DNA from: Paramarasmius palmivorus
Taxonomy: Eukaryota > Basidiomycota > Agaricomycetes > Agaricales > Marasmiaceae
Assembly: GCA_037176845.1 (NCBI GenBank)
Contig: JAYKXP010000277.1
Coordinates: 1-39,123, forward strand
Direction of reading: 5' to 3'
Length of the DNA stretch: 39,123 nt
This document shows, piece by piece, positions 1 through 10,919 of this stretch. The notes under the pieces were generated by a model. It did no database searches and was not told where the DNA came from. It saw only the letters and a program-made list of their open reading frames with translations. The position numbers and the translations under genes were made by a program. The first letter of the stretch is position 1. Every line of letters begins with the position of its first letter.

Positions 1-958
1 CATCCAAAATTTTCGTACGATTCGGATCGGACGATGCAATACCCCAAGACGTGCATTTCTCCCACCCCGTTACTAAGTAGAGTGTAGGGTTCCCATCCAA
101 AGGAAATTCTCTTCCTCTGTGTTCTTCTGCATAGCGAAACCACGAGTTGGCATGTTGTTCGGCATACGCACGAAATTTAGCCTTGCTTTCTAGTCTGCAG
201 AGTGAACTGCCAGTTGGTAGCATCAAGATTGCTCCCTGGTCCCCTGAACCCTCAAATTCGTAGGCTCTGTCAAGTCTAGTATAGCCAGTAAAAGGTGAGA
301 CACCGCTATATTACCGAGAACAGAGTTGGGACACAAACCTATATTTTAGCTCCTCGTCAGGAATGCGAATCCTACTGAGTGAACCCTTTGGAGCAGAAAT
401 ATAACTATCGCCATCCCGATGGTGTGCATGCAAGTTTGTGTCAACCTTCCCCAGTGAAAGCGGGACGAATCCTTCTGGGACTCCGCCATTGTTCACAGGA
501 TGATCCGCTGCTTGGGTGATGTTGAACAGATGGTCGAATGGTGCGTCTTTCTGAATGATACCAACGTCGCCAATTCGGATTCCTCCTTGTTTATAGGCAG
601 CAGGAAGAGATCCATTGGGCTCAGGGCACCATAGTGGATATCCAGCTCCTTCCCTCAGTAGCAATGTCGTGTAACGGCTACTATGAGAAATGCGAGAGTC
701 GTAGAGACAACTGCTATTAGGTGCGCGGTATCGCAGTTGTTGCCTGATTCCCGAAGGATTCGAAAGATCCCCCGCATTGTCTATTTGGAGAGCTGCGATT
801 TGAGCATTCGAAGTGATCAACACTAGCTCAATCAAGCAAAGAGAGTTGGGCGCACTGCAATTTATGATGCCGGCGTAGTGATTGTGTTGATCCCTTCCGA
901 CTTGGTCGAGATTTCTGGCGTTTATGTCAACGTTCCGCGAGTTTGAGATACTGGCCAT
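1..958 (-). CDS. Agaricomycete orphan-family protein, copy 1 (3' end outside window)
   Basis: The first exon runs from ATG at 958 to 315. An intron of about 39 nt (314-276, gtaata...ctatactag) follows, and exon 2 runs from 275 off the left edge. Visible landmarks in order are an N-terminal [16 protein letters not shown] stretch (residues 12-27), [31 protein letters not shown] and [10 protein letters not shown], then in exon 2 GAILMLP and [11 protein letters not shown] recognise this combination from uncharacterised Agaricomycete proteins. A similar short GRDQ-type N-terminal motif occurs ahead of STAND/NACHT modules in these fungi, but no NTPase motif is visible here. Function is unknown. The start is chosen because it is the first ATG and gives the conserved N-terminus. 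A second family member lies at 2.1-2.9 kb. Confidence 0.65.
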
Positions 959-2076
959 CCTTGAAGTTGATAAAACCAGAGAGAAATCAACAAGATACCT
1001 TATTAGTAAAAGCTCTCATTTCAGCAAATAAGATGGTACTCACGGTGTCATATGAGAGCGTAACCGTCACGATACCCAAAGTCACGGCGACTCAGTATTC
1101 AGCAGCGCTCAGACACGGATGACACCAAAAGGGACACATAATATGCTTCCAGTGCCTCGCACCACTGTTTCTGGAGGAGTCGATCATGCTTAGAGAATTT
1201 CTCGGTATACTTACCTTGGCAGTCATGGACGTGTGGGGGAAAAAGGCCGTGGGAAATAGTAATTCGCGCGATGATCTCTTTCTTGGGGTCACCAACGGGT
1301 CATGAACGTTTACTCGTTTCAATGTATGATTGTGACATATCATTCGTGAAATATTTTACATTAGTACTGTAACTGGAGACTTCCAAGAAAAAGGAAAACC
1401 AGAAGTGAGGTCCTCGAAAATGAAACGCCTTTGAAAGGCGTTTCATCGCTCTCCACAAGCTCTCCGAGTCTTAGCCGAACAATTCAATATTGCCTATTCC
1501 AAGGTTAACAAGGAGGGACTAATGAAATGTCAGTTCGGTGCTTTATTCAGTACGACGAGTAACGTACCTCGTAGGCCTTTTGAGCTGCAACGTCCTTCGC
1601 GGCTGCTTTGGTACTCGCTATACCTTCTCCCTGTACTAGTACCCCGTTTACTTGGAGGTGAAACTTAAGCGCCGAAAATAAAATAAAAGTTGAGAGGTAA
1701 ATCGATTACCTTTGCAACGGACTGTCCATGTAGCTTTGTCGGATGGACCTTGAACTAACTCCTCGTAGCTCAAGGCGGTCGGATCACCAGCGCTTTGAAA
1801 GTCTTTATATATCAAACATCCTGTTAGTTGTAGTATATCAACACGTAGGCATACGAGACGCACGGTTATTAAGGAGAGTGATATATCCTAGAGATGGTTC
1901 AAGTCGTAGGTCAGGGCCTGCCTGTGAAGATTTGTAGACGTACTCGTCGACATATGCTGCTCTTTTTGACTCGTGGTATACCACCCTTGACTCTGCCTCC
2001 GAATTAGCTGACTTCAACAATGGAAATGACGAGTTCAAATCACCGTCGATGAAGGGCCTAAAAATCCAGTAATAAG
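959..2076. other. Intergenic DNA between the two paralogues
   Basis: No coding region can be supported here. Open frames are short and lack family features or splice-consistent continuations. The only notable structure is the perfect palindrome at 1420-1446. Confidence 0.6.
1420..1446. repeat. Perfect 27-nt inverted repeat (13-bp arms, 1-nt centre)
   Basis: The arms at 1420-1432 and 1434-1446 are exact reverse complements (ATGAAACGCCTTT / AAAGGCGTTTCAT) around a single G at 1433. A T-run of the intrinsic-terminator kind is absent and would not be expected in a fungus. It could be a binding site for a dimeric protein, a hairpin in a transcript, or the remnant of a small inverted insertion. 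Confidence 0.8.
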
Positions 2077-2875
2077 CTAAGTTAGTTTAGATTTCTCCCA
2101 GCCTGTTACCAGGTAAATAGAAGAATTTATATCTGAGGGATATTCTCTTCCTCTGTGTTCCCGAGCCCAATATATCCACGTGCGAGTGTGTTGTTCGGCG
2201 TACTTGCGAAACTCAGCCTTGCTTTCTAATTTTGACAGTGAGCTACCTTCGGGTAACATTAGGATGGCGCCTTGTTGATGCAATGAGGTGAAGGTATACA
2301 TTCGATTGATCCTGGAATGAGATGAGCACCAAGCCGTGTTCTTGAAGAACGATGAAACGCACCCTGATCCCAATTCCTCCTCGGGCACCTGATTCGTTGT
2401 TAACATATATTTTGGGGCAGTGACATGACCGTCGTAGTCGCGGTGACGTGTATGCCACGTCTTGCTGAGGTTGTTCGACAGTGGTGTGAAGCCAGGTGGA
2501 ACGCCCCCTTGGTTGATAGGATGGTCAGCCGCATAAGTGATGTTAAATAGAAAGTCAAAAGGTGTGTCGCGGTGAAGGATCCTGACGTCACCAATTTGAA
2601 TTCCTGTTTCTGAATGCTCTCCAGGTACGCTTGGACCTTCGTTTGGCTCTGGACACCAAAGAGGATAGCCGTTCTTCTCTTCGAACAGTAATGTTGCGTA
2701 ACGGACACTGTTCGGAAGCGAGGGGTTGCAAAGACAAGGAATCGGAGGAATTTGGTAGTCTATGTTGAAAGGCAAACGCCGTGGAAGTCCGGAGGCATCC
2801 AAGGGGTTGATACTGAGGGCTGTGATCGTGTTTTGAAGGATTAGTCCATGTAAAGAGCCTAGCAGTTTGAGACAT
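2077..2875 (-). pseudogene. Agaricomycete orphan-family protein, copy 2 (both ends lost)
   Basis: The reading frame matches copy 1 through [47 protein letters not shown] and YLVTGWEK. After GWEK it diverges at once and hits a stop at 2077, where copy 1 continues with CTSWGIAS, so the conserved C-terminus is missing. At the other end the family sequence continues upstream of the first in-frame ATG (2802) to about 2875, but the N-terminal GRDQ segment of copy 1 is absent. An intron of 51 nt (donor gtgcgt, acceptor ttccag) fits the same position as in copy 1 and can also be read through in frame. It is most likely a truncated duplicate. A short expressed protein cannot be excluded. Confidence 0.5.
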
Positions 2876-3760
2876 ACTAATATGAGAAGGGAGCTCTGGA
2901 TGGGTATGTCTATGATGATGAGTGTGCTGACCTCCTCATATCTCTAGTGTTCATAGTGAAAGTATTTGCGTCCGACACCGTGGCCATGGTCGAAAACGGA
3001 GGGTGTCGATATGGCATTGCTATTGCATTGTCATGTGTATGGTTATTGCCGAACCTTTGGGTGAGGCTCCTTTTGAGATTGTTGCGAGTGAACCTGGCTC
3101 AGACACGCTCCACTCCAAATATGGACAGGCCTCAAAACCTGGGGTTAGGGTCTCTGAGTCCCACTTTCTCGTCCTATATCTCTTTGCCCTTGTGTTTAAG
3201 AAGGTTCGGCCCTCGCCGCTTGCGGCCATCCCCCTCAGTCATTACGGTATTGTCTAATAGAGTTGCACCGACAGGACACTACGCCGCTAGCCATCTACCC
3301 AGCATACCTCATTAGTAACGTCAGCAACAGAAGCTATCAGTCTATGGAACATCATACATTCACGAGCACGGCCCGTATGGGCAAAACAGATGGCATCAGC
3401 AGCTACGAGACACCACCGACGATAATGGACGGGAAAGGGAAAGTGTTAATACTAGTTGTTGACAGGTCGTCTTGTGCATGAGAAGCCGGATGACTGGAAG
3501 TACGCGCAAGATAACGAGAAGAGATTCGAGATACTGTGCAAGCACGCTGACCGATAATCTCAAACCGCTGGTGATCTGACTGCTGGTTTGCGGTGAGGGT
3601 ACGATAGATCAAGACTGATATGCTCTACGAACCTAATCCTGCGGTCGCGAGTACAGCTGGTTCAGGGCTACGTATCATCCATACCCTTCACCTCTTGACA
3701 TAAGCTCAGACATCCTCCACGCGGTATGAAGGTATTAGACGATAATGAACATCGGCCTCC
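2876..3760. other. Non-coding stretch with one TTAGGG-like motif
   Basis: No gene is supported on either strand. A GGGGTTAGGG motif at 3141-3150 resembles those upstream of the P450 units. This may be the remains of a further, more decayed repeat unit, but I could not align enough sequence to claim that. Confidence 0.4.
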
Positions 3761-3764
3761 AGCG

Positions 3765-4440
3765 GGTAGTCCAGCGATATATTTCTCGGTACTACTTTGT
3801 AAGTTGCTTCTGGGAATCTTCAGCCCAGTTTGACTTCACTAATTTGCTTTGTATCAGATTAATGGCGCGCGGAAGAGAAGGAGGTAAATACCAAGCATGC
3901 TCAATACATCCTTCTCCTTTCCTGTGAGCTCTTTCCCCATCCTAGGCCCATCCAGGGCCAGACTCGAATGCGGCATCATCTCCTTCGCCTTCTCTGGCCA
4001 CCTCGAAGTATTCATAGTAGCCTCTTCGGGCATCTGTCGGAAGGTATTTGGTTCGAACAGGTGCTATTGACGGGGGTTAGACAGCGAGGTATGACTTCTT
4101 GAGTGTTTGCACTGAGAGAGGGCCAAAGGTTCTGAAGTGACTTTCAGTACGAAGACGTCGAGCATGATAAATACGAAACTGACTCGAAGTGTCTGAGAGC
4201 CTGTAGAATAGGTCGAGTTCTCCGGTAAGCCTTCGTAATGCCCGAGCCGTCAACTAGGAAAGGAATACGTGAGCTCGCATTCTAAAGGAATGAGGCATGA
4301 ACGTACCTCCGCAGCTCGGTGTTCAGAAAGAGGCTTCATACGATTGATCGCTGATGCCGTGCCCAGCACCCAGCGGTATCGTACATGTTCGCCGCCAAAC
4401 GTATTGATTACGCTCTTTCCGACCATGAGTCCGAATGGCC
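3765..4440 (-). pseudogene. Cytochrome P450 fragment (unit D)
   Basis: Three stretches align with the intact P450s downstream. At about 4303-4440 there is a degraded exon 2 with FGLMVGKSVI and RVLGTASAINRMKPL in place of FGLVAGKSVV and RVLSPAFSINHMKSF. At about 3890-4115 lies an exon 5 remnant with in-frame stops. At about 3770-3850 is the edge of exon 6. Exons 3 and 4 are fused by an internal deletion near 4180-4256. Nothing of the I-helix, the ExxR motif or the heme loop remains. It is a dead copy and the most decayed member of the tandem array. Confidence 0.75.
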
Positions 4441-6024
4441 ATGCGTGTGCTTGAGCTCGAAATGTCGACATCTACGGGGAGGTGACTGTTAGGAGCTCGG
4501 GTTATGAATAATGACAATGATAAGATAGAAGTGTTACCTGTCGCTGCTTAGTCTGCTACTGCGAATATTCCCTGTTATGCCAACTTCACGATCCATCTAC
4601 CAAGCTATCCTGCTCTAAATCTAGCAGTCCTCGAAGGCATCAAACCTCCGCCTGCACTTTACTGTTAAAACCCAACTATGCCCGTTTGTGACGGTCTGAA
4701 CGATTCGCGAGATTCAGATAGATCGGTGCCCAGTGTTGACTATCCGGAAACATGTTGGGAGCGAGGCAAAAGGAATAGGGAGGGGATGACTCCCATTTGT
4801 CATTCCCAAAGTTTTGAGATAGATGGGGCGCTGGATGTAGACGGTTGTGATGTTGAGTGCAAGCACAGGGAGAAGCCTCGGGTTAGGGTTAAGTGTAGTC
4901 CGAGTCCCAAAACCCCAACTATTTGGGCGAGATTGGGAGAGTCGATTGAAGTTGGGTCATCAGGCAGCATATAGTGCAAAGCTTGAAGTTTCCGAAAACA
5001 TCTAATACCCGAAATGAGCAAGCCGGAGACGAGGTCACTGGGACAACACGTACCTCGAGGTTTAGCGGCAGTATCGAGAAGGCCTGTCGTAGCACGAGTA
5101 CCTGCCACTCTATTTGCTACCAGTTATTCCCAGCACCAATATTCCAGAGAAGGATCCAGATGTCGAGTGCACATCATTCGCATTGCTGAGAAGTATTTTT
5201 CAATATGGCTCTTATTCGCACAGGTGGAGAAATCCGGCCTACCGTTCATTCTTCGCATCTCGATGGATCTCTTAGCTCCCTACGGACCACTGCTTCCTCG
5301 TTAACGCTGGATGGAACAACTTTGATGGATGGGAAGGCCCCCATTTTTGGCGCAAGAGTGAATGAACTTCATGGAACGTGTCCAAGGTTTGAAGGAAGAG
5401 TAATACGGTCGAAAACTAGGCGGAACCAAGTGAAGTCCGCTTCAGAGTATGAGGATCATGATGTAACATTGTTTGGCGGTAGGAGGCGAGGAGAATGGGT
5501 GCAGTGCCGGGAAGGATAGCCTTTTGGGGGAAAAAGATCCACCAGCTGTGGACTATCGGCGACGGGCGAGTCATGCTGAGCCCAATGTCAGTGAAAGCTC
5601 TCACTTAATGATGAAGATGAAGGTATAAGTACGCACCTTCGGTCTCCAGGAAGAAAGTCCTCTTCATCCACAGGATTGTTCACTTGATCCTGAATATCTT
5701 GTCGACTAGTAGTGCCTTGATTTTGAAAAATCTGGTAATATATGTTTCAGAAACTCGATTCGTGGAACTGAGAAGATTGACTCACAAAAGAAGGCCCGGA
5801 ACAGAATAACTGAACAGTGAGCAAATGGAAGCGTATTGAGTGAAGTTCAGCTTATTAATTTGGGCTACGTGATAAACCATTGTGCTTCCTCAGCCCATCG
5901 TACACTTTTGCTAATCGCTCGAGACTGTATCTTATTTATCTGAAAGATTGGCATATGACATTTATTGATACAAAGTTCACAGTAGTAAGTATTGGGCGCA
6001 AGGGCGTAAGAGCGGATGTCATTG
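4441..6024. other. Upstream segment of P450 unit D, with remains of a second gene
   Basis: No intact gene is present. Several blocks align with the segment upstream of unit A: the GAACGATTCGCG block near 4697, the TTAGGG-like tract at 4880-4892, an intron-like stretch near 5000-5060 ending in GGGTATTAG on the minus strand, and a block near 5190-5300. A short minus-strand peptide start (MKRTFFLE) near 5670 matches MEKTFFLA upstream of unit A. The ancestral repeat unit therefore probably carried a second minus-strand gene whose product I cannot recognise. Confidence 0.5.
4880..4892 (+). repeat. Interstitial telomere-like tract (unit D)
   Basis: GGGTTAGGGTTAA contains one TTAGGG repeat flanked by partial ones. 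It occupies the equivalent place to the tracts in units A, B and C. Confidence 0.6.
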
Positions 6025-8132
6025 TCAGACCGCTCTCGGCCGAATGACCATGGGAAGCATCGGCCCTGCCTCTTCTTGACCAACAACAACGGGCAACGTT
6101 AGAGTCATGGAAAGCGCTTTGATCTTCAAGTCTTCAGGTAGAGAAAAGTCAAATTGTTCGATAAGACCGGCTACCAGGGCGTGGAGCTCCATGAGCGCGA
6201 ATCGCCATCCCATGCAACCTTTGGGACCACCGCCTAGTGAGACCTTGATTAGGCGAAGCCTAGGTAAAAGAGAGAATCCAAAACACGTACTGAAGGTCAA
6301 AATATTGGCAGTCATGCCCACAGTTACCGACTGCGTCATAGGATTACTGAACCGAGCAGGGTTCCATTCGTTGGCGTCGGTACCCCAGATGGATGTTAGT
6401 CTATGTTCCCGAAATTAGGAGGGCGAGGATAGAGTAGGGTAAGTGTACACACCGATTGTACGTGGCGATATCAACCACTACACGCTGGCCAGCTTGCACC
6501 GGGACCTCTACTACTATTGCGGCACCAGTAGAGGATTCAATTGGATATTCGAGAGGAACAACGTCCGAGGATTTGGCCCTCTCTGTTGAGATGTATTAAG
6601 ATTGGTGTAATCGAAGGGCCTCCTATATCACAAAAGTTAAAAAACCGTTCGCTTTGAGCTGAATTCAGAAACAATCGTACCTTGACGCAGAAGCCGAGCC
6701 AACCCATTACCAAGGTCATCATAAATCTCTGCAGTGAATTCTCCGGAAGCCCTTGCGCGGACGCACTGAAATCTCGTGGTATACTCTTCGCTGATCCGCA
6801 GGGTGTCGGGCGAGCTCATACAAGACCCATGCAAGTGAATAGCCAGTCGTGTGATGCCCCGCTTGTATGAGCAAACGCTATCTGGGACAGTACCTTCATA
6901 CTCTGTAAGTTGCTTTTGGGGATCTTCAGCCCGGTTTGCCCTCACTAATTTTGGTCTGTATCAGATTCATGTCGCTCGCAAGAGAAGGAGATGAATACCA
7001 AGCACGCTTAAGACATCCTTCTCCTTTCCAGTGAGCTCCTTTTCCATTACCGACACGTCCAGCGCTAGACCCGATTGTCGCATCATGTCCTTCGCCTTTT
7101 CGCTGACTGCCTCGAAAGTATTTAACGGCAGCCTGTTCGGCTCTTGTAAGAAAGCATTTGGCTTGGATGGGTATTGACGGGGCAAATAGCGGGGTATGAC
7201 TGCCTTGAGCGTTTGTAAAGGCGAAGGCCCAAGACTCGAGTTTCTGCAGTCGACAATCTCAGCATAAGACCATAGAACATGATAAAGACCGGACTGACTC
7301 AAGTTCTCTGAGAGCCTGGGTGAGTTTATTGGGTTTATCCTTCCAGTGCTTGAAAGTTGTAGTTGAAAGAGCTACAGGACAGGTTGAGTTTCTTCGATAA
7401 ACCTCCGCAGTACTCGAGAAGACGTATTACACGTAACTTTCACCATAATATCCAATGTTGTTCTGAGAATCCACGGGACAATATCCCAAACCTCTGTCCC
7501 TTGTTCCACTTGAGCGTTCCACCGGGCCGTCAACTAAGAAAAGAGACCGTGAGCGCTTGAGCTTACGATCCAAAGGAACAAATCATAGTCATACCTCCAC
7601 AATTCGGTGCTGGAAAAGAGGCGCAAAGCTTTTCATATGATTGATCGAAAATGCCGGGCTCAGAACGCGGCGGTGTCGTTTATGATCATCACCCAATGCG
7701 GTGACCACGCTTTTTCCGGCAACGAGTCCGAATAGCCTTCGTATCTCCCTCGTGGCCGGATAATCCACAACGTGCTCATGAAGGATGTGATGAACAGCTC
7801 GAGGATCAGAGGTGACGAGAATCTTTTCCTGCATGAAAGGCAAGGTAAGCATGCTACTACCGAAAACGAACTGGATAGCACATACACCGAAACACCCAGG
7901 AATCTTGTATGTCGTTCCGTACTCTTCGGCCCATTTCGACGTCAGCTGTCCGGCGTATTCTTCGAGCTTGAGTTGATGTTCAACTCCAAAGAGATAGCTG
8001 ACTGCTTTTGGACCTCGGATGCCGTTGAGCTGCCTTCGTCTGTAAAGCAGGTACGAAAGCACGACGACAGTAAGAGCAACGCCCTGTGTGTTGTGCGGTC
8101 CTGAGAGATCGATTCCAAAGAGTAAGAGACAT
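6025..8132 (-). pseudogene. Cytochrome P450 pseudogene (unit A)
   Basis: This copy spans the full length of the intact genes but carries many disruptions. Against unit B, the DNA just after the ATG at 8132 has a net shift that puts the membrane anchor out of frame. One base is lost in the DIIG segment (about 7460). One is gained in the LKDK segment, creating a TAA. Two single-base gains lie in the I-helix exon (near 6895 and 6870), one further on at the GNGW segment, and one base is lost after the K-helix EALR. The exon 9 heme loop (GGGPKGCMGWRFA) and the C-terminus ending RPRAV are still readable. It is most likely inactive. Confidence 0.85.
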
Positions 8133-10919
8133 GAGAATCGATAATCGGGTTGTGGCTCCTTATAACACTAAATTGAAGCCGCGTGCTCGTGTTTTGTTTT
8201 GTTGTTATATGAGAAACTGGCCGGATTGACAGAGAGACAATGATTGAAAGCCGGAATGTTTTTCGCTGCGGGCAGTGTGCTGGAAGAGAGTCTACCGATA
8301 TCCTTCTTCTCGTCGATCGAAAGCTGTTAACTAGCGCCCCAACCCCCAAGCACATGAAGGTCACCAAAGTCTATGTTGACCTTACTAACGCTAGGAGGTA
8401 ACAGGAAACGTTGACTCCAACGCTCCAACGACGTGGCCTTGATGATTAAACGCAAGGGGGGGGACGCAATCCTCCGTTATAGGCTGTTCACCTGAGCTGC
8501 AAGTTTCGCCTTTATAAACATGGCAGGGTGAATGGAAGGAGCCAGAACTTCGAATCCACCGGGCTTGCCAGTTGAACCTCCTGAGATAGCAATTAATATA
8601 GGTTCGGCAGCATAGCAATAACAGGCAAAGTAACGTAACCCTCTATACGTTGATGCGGTTCCTAAAGATGTGAAAGGAAGAAAACGTGCGAATGAAGGGT
8701 TCGATGCGGAGCAAGTGACAGCAAAGATCGTGGTGTCCATACAGCTAACAAAAGTCTGTGACTTCTACCTTCTCTCACGTCTTGTCGTGGAGTCACACCT
8801 CCTTGTGCCAAATTGAACGATTCGCGAAAGTACGCCAACTCGTTTCCAGTGTTGAGTCCTGTTGACCAGCCGGAGATTCAAGCCCGTGATGGAAGGAGAT
8901 GAAAGAAAATAGTGCCTGGCTTTCATTCTTGAAGCAACGGGGTAGATAGGCCCAGGATGTAGATGGATGGCGGAGTCGTTGTGTACACGCGCAAAGGGCA
9001 TGAGGTTCTAGGGGTTAGGGTTAGGGTTGGGGGACATTTTGAAAATATGCACACCCGAAAATTCTCGATAGGCGCCAGCTGTAAGTCGGAATGTTGCTGA
9101 GGGTGATGCATGTAGATTCTTCGAGCAGCATTGAATGAGCCTAATACCCACAATCAGCGTAAACTGGGAACGAGACAAGTGAGATGAGGCGCCATACCTT
9201 TTGTACCTTGAGATCTCTGTCCCTAGAGTTGAAGTAACCATCGACTTTATCCGACTGAGAATGCTTTGTGGTAGCGCTGCCTTGGCCACTCTCTTCACTA
9301 CGTTGTGCTGGCTCAGACAGGTATTAGTTATAGAGATGCAGCCAGACGACAATTGCATCTCGCTCATGCTGTCGGAAAAACGTTCTTCAATTATGGCTTT
9401 CATCGCCAAGACAGAAGAGATCTAGCCTACCGCTCGTAATTTGCATCTATCGCATCTTCGAGTTCCTTAACAACATTACTTCCCCGGCCAACGCTGATCT
9501 GAACCACTTGTATGCTCGTAAAGGCCACGTACTTGAGGTGTATGTTGGAAAATATGCTTCCCGACGGCTGATTACAGAGACAGGTACCTGAGAATCCACA
9601 GAATGCTTTCCTAAAAACCGTGCCACAATATCGTGAAAACTTGGGGAAAGACCAGCATTACGAGGTGCGTGGAGCGAGGTCCTAGTTGGGTTAGGGTGAC
9701 GTCGAGAGGAGGATCAAGATGAATGTTGAGCAGTAGAGGGCGAGAAGGGTGGATGCAAAGTAGGGACTATTTCAGTCGTAGGAAGACCGTCCTTCGAAAA
9801 TTGACCAGCGTTCTTTGAGGTGCAATTAATAACGGGGGTCATAACTCTGGCTCAGCTAGATGTAAAGGAGCGTACCTTAGGTCTCCAAAACCAAGCCAAG
9901 AAAAAGGTCTTCTCCATAATCACTTGATTCACCAATGTCGTCGGATAGTGTCCATAGTATTATTTCAACAATTTGAATCTGGCTTCCACGCATTAGCGAC
10001 CCTCGTATTTAGAAGTAGCATATAGACCAACTTACGGAAAGAATGACCTAGTGCTAGAGGTGCAATGCCCAGACGATGAGTATAACATTGACAATGACAA
10101 TGGCAATGAGAGCAAGAGGAGAGCAGATTCGGAGGAAGCGCGAAATCCGTTGCTTACGTACATAACAAGTCTCTCTCTCTACCGAACCATCACCTCCACC
10201 GACTCCGCCCGTTGTACATCTTTGATTTGCGTGTTCGCTCGATACTGTATCCTGTTTGTTTTTCAAGTGTTTAAAGCAAAAACTTTACTCTGATTCGCCT
10301 TGTATTTACCTCATATATCCTCGAAATTTAATTCGTAACCCATATTTCTGTTCCGTTGTTACAAAGATGGACCATCTATCTCGTCCATTTGGGACTGAAC
10401 ACGGCTCACTTCCCACTATTCCGTGCTTCTGCCTTCAGGACTACGATCGTGAAGATTTCTTGACTTACCCGGTACGGGTCGGCTGGACTACAAGTTAGAT
10501 CGTCCGATCAGCCAAAGTTTCTGGGACCGCAGTTCAGATGGCGCTTACATTTGGTATATCTTCTTGCCAGGTGCCAACAAAATAATTGGCCATCTTGCGC
10601 TGGACAACACCGAGGCCGAATACACCGGAATTGTTCTTCTTCTGAATCAATCACCAAACAAGAATTGTTGCGAAGATGTTCAACTCGGTGATGAACCAGA
10701 GACCACAAGAATGTATGTAACCTGTTAGAAGCTGAGATGTGGAACGATGAACTTGGATTTTGATGGATAGTACAAAAATATCAAAAAGTAGCAAGAGGCA
10801 GTTTGGGGCGCGTTCTGAGCTAGAGACTACACTATCCCGTAAACAATTAATTTTGTAGAAACACATGCACCGACGTGGAGGTTAGATCTTGTGGGGGTAC
10901 CAATGTCAGGATTTCATAG
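8133..10919. other. Upstream segment of P450 unit A, with remains of a second gene
   Basis: No complete gene can be supported. Minus-strand open stretches at 9008-9409 and a short MEKTFFLAWFWRPK exon with a GT donor near 9880-9920 match DNA upstream of unit D, so this looks like a decayed second gene of the repeat unit. TTAGGG-like tracts lie at 9011-9033 and 9687-9697. The stretch from 10.05 to 10.9 kb holds nothing I can identify. Confidence 0.45.
9011..9033 (+). repeat. Interstitial telomere-like tract (unit A), longest in the window
   Basis: Two consecutive TTAGGG repeats are flanked by G-rich degenerate copies. On the minus strand this could encode an Asn-Pro repeat within a short open frame. 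Basidiomycete telomeres are generally TTAGGG, so the tract could be a healed-break footprint or chance within an old coding repeat. Confidence 0.65.
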
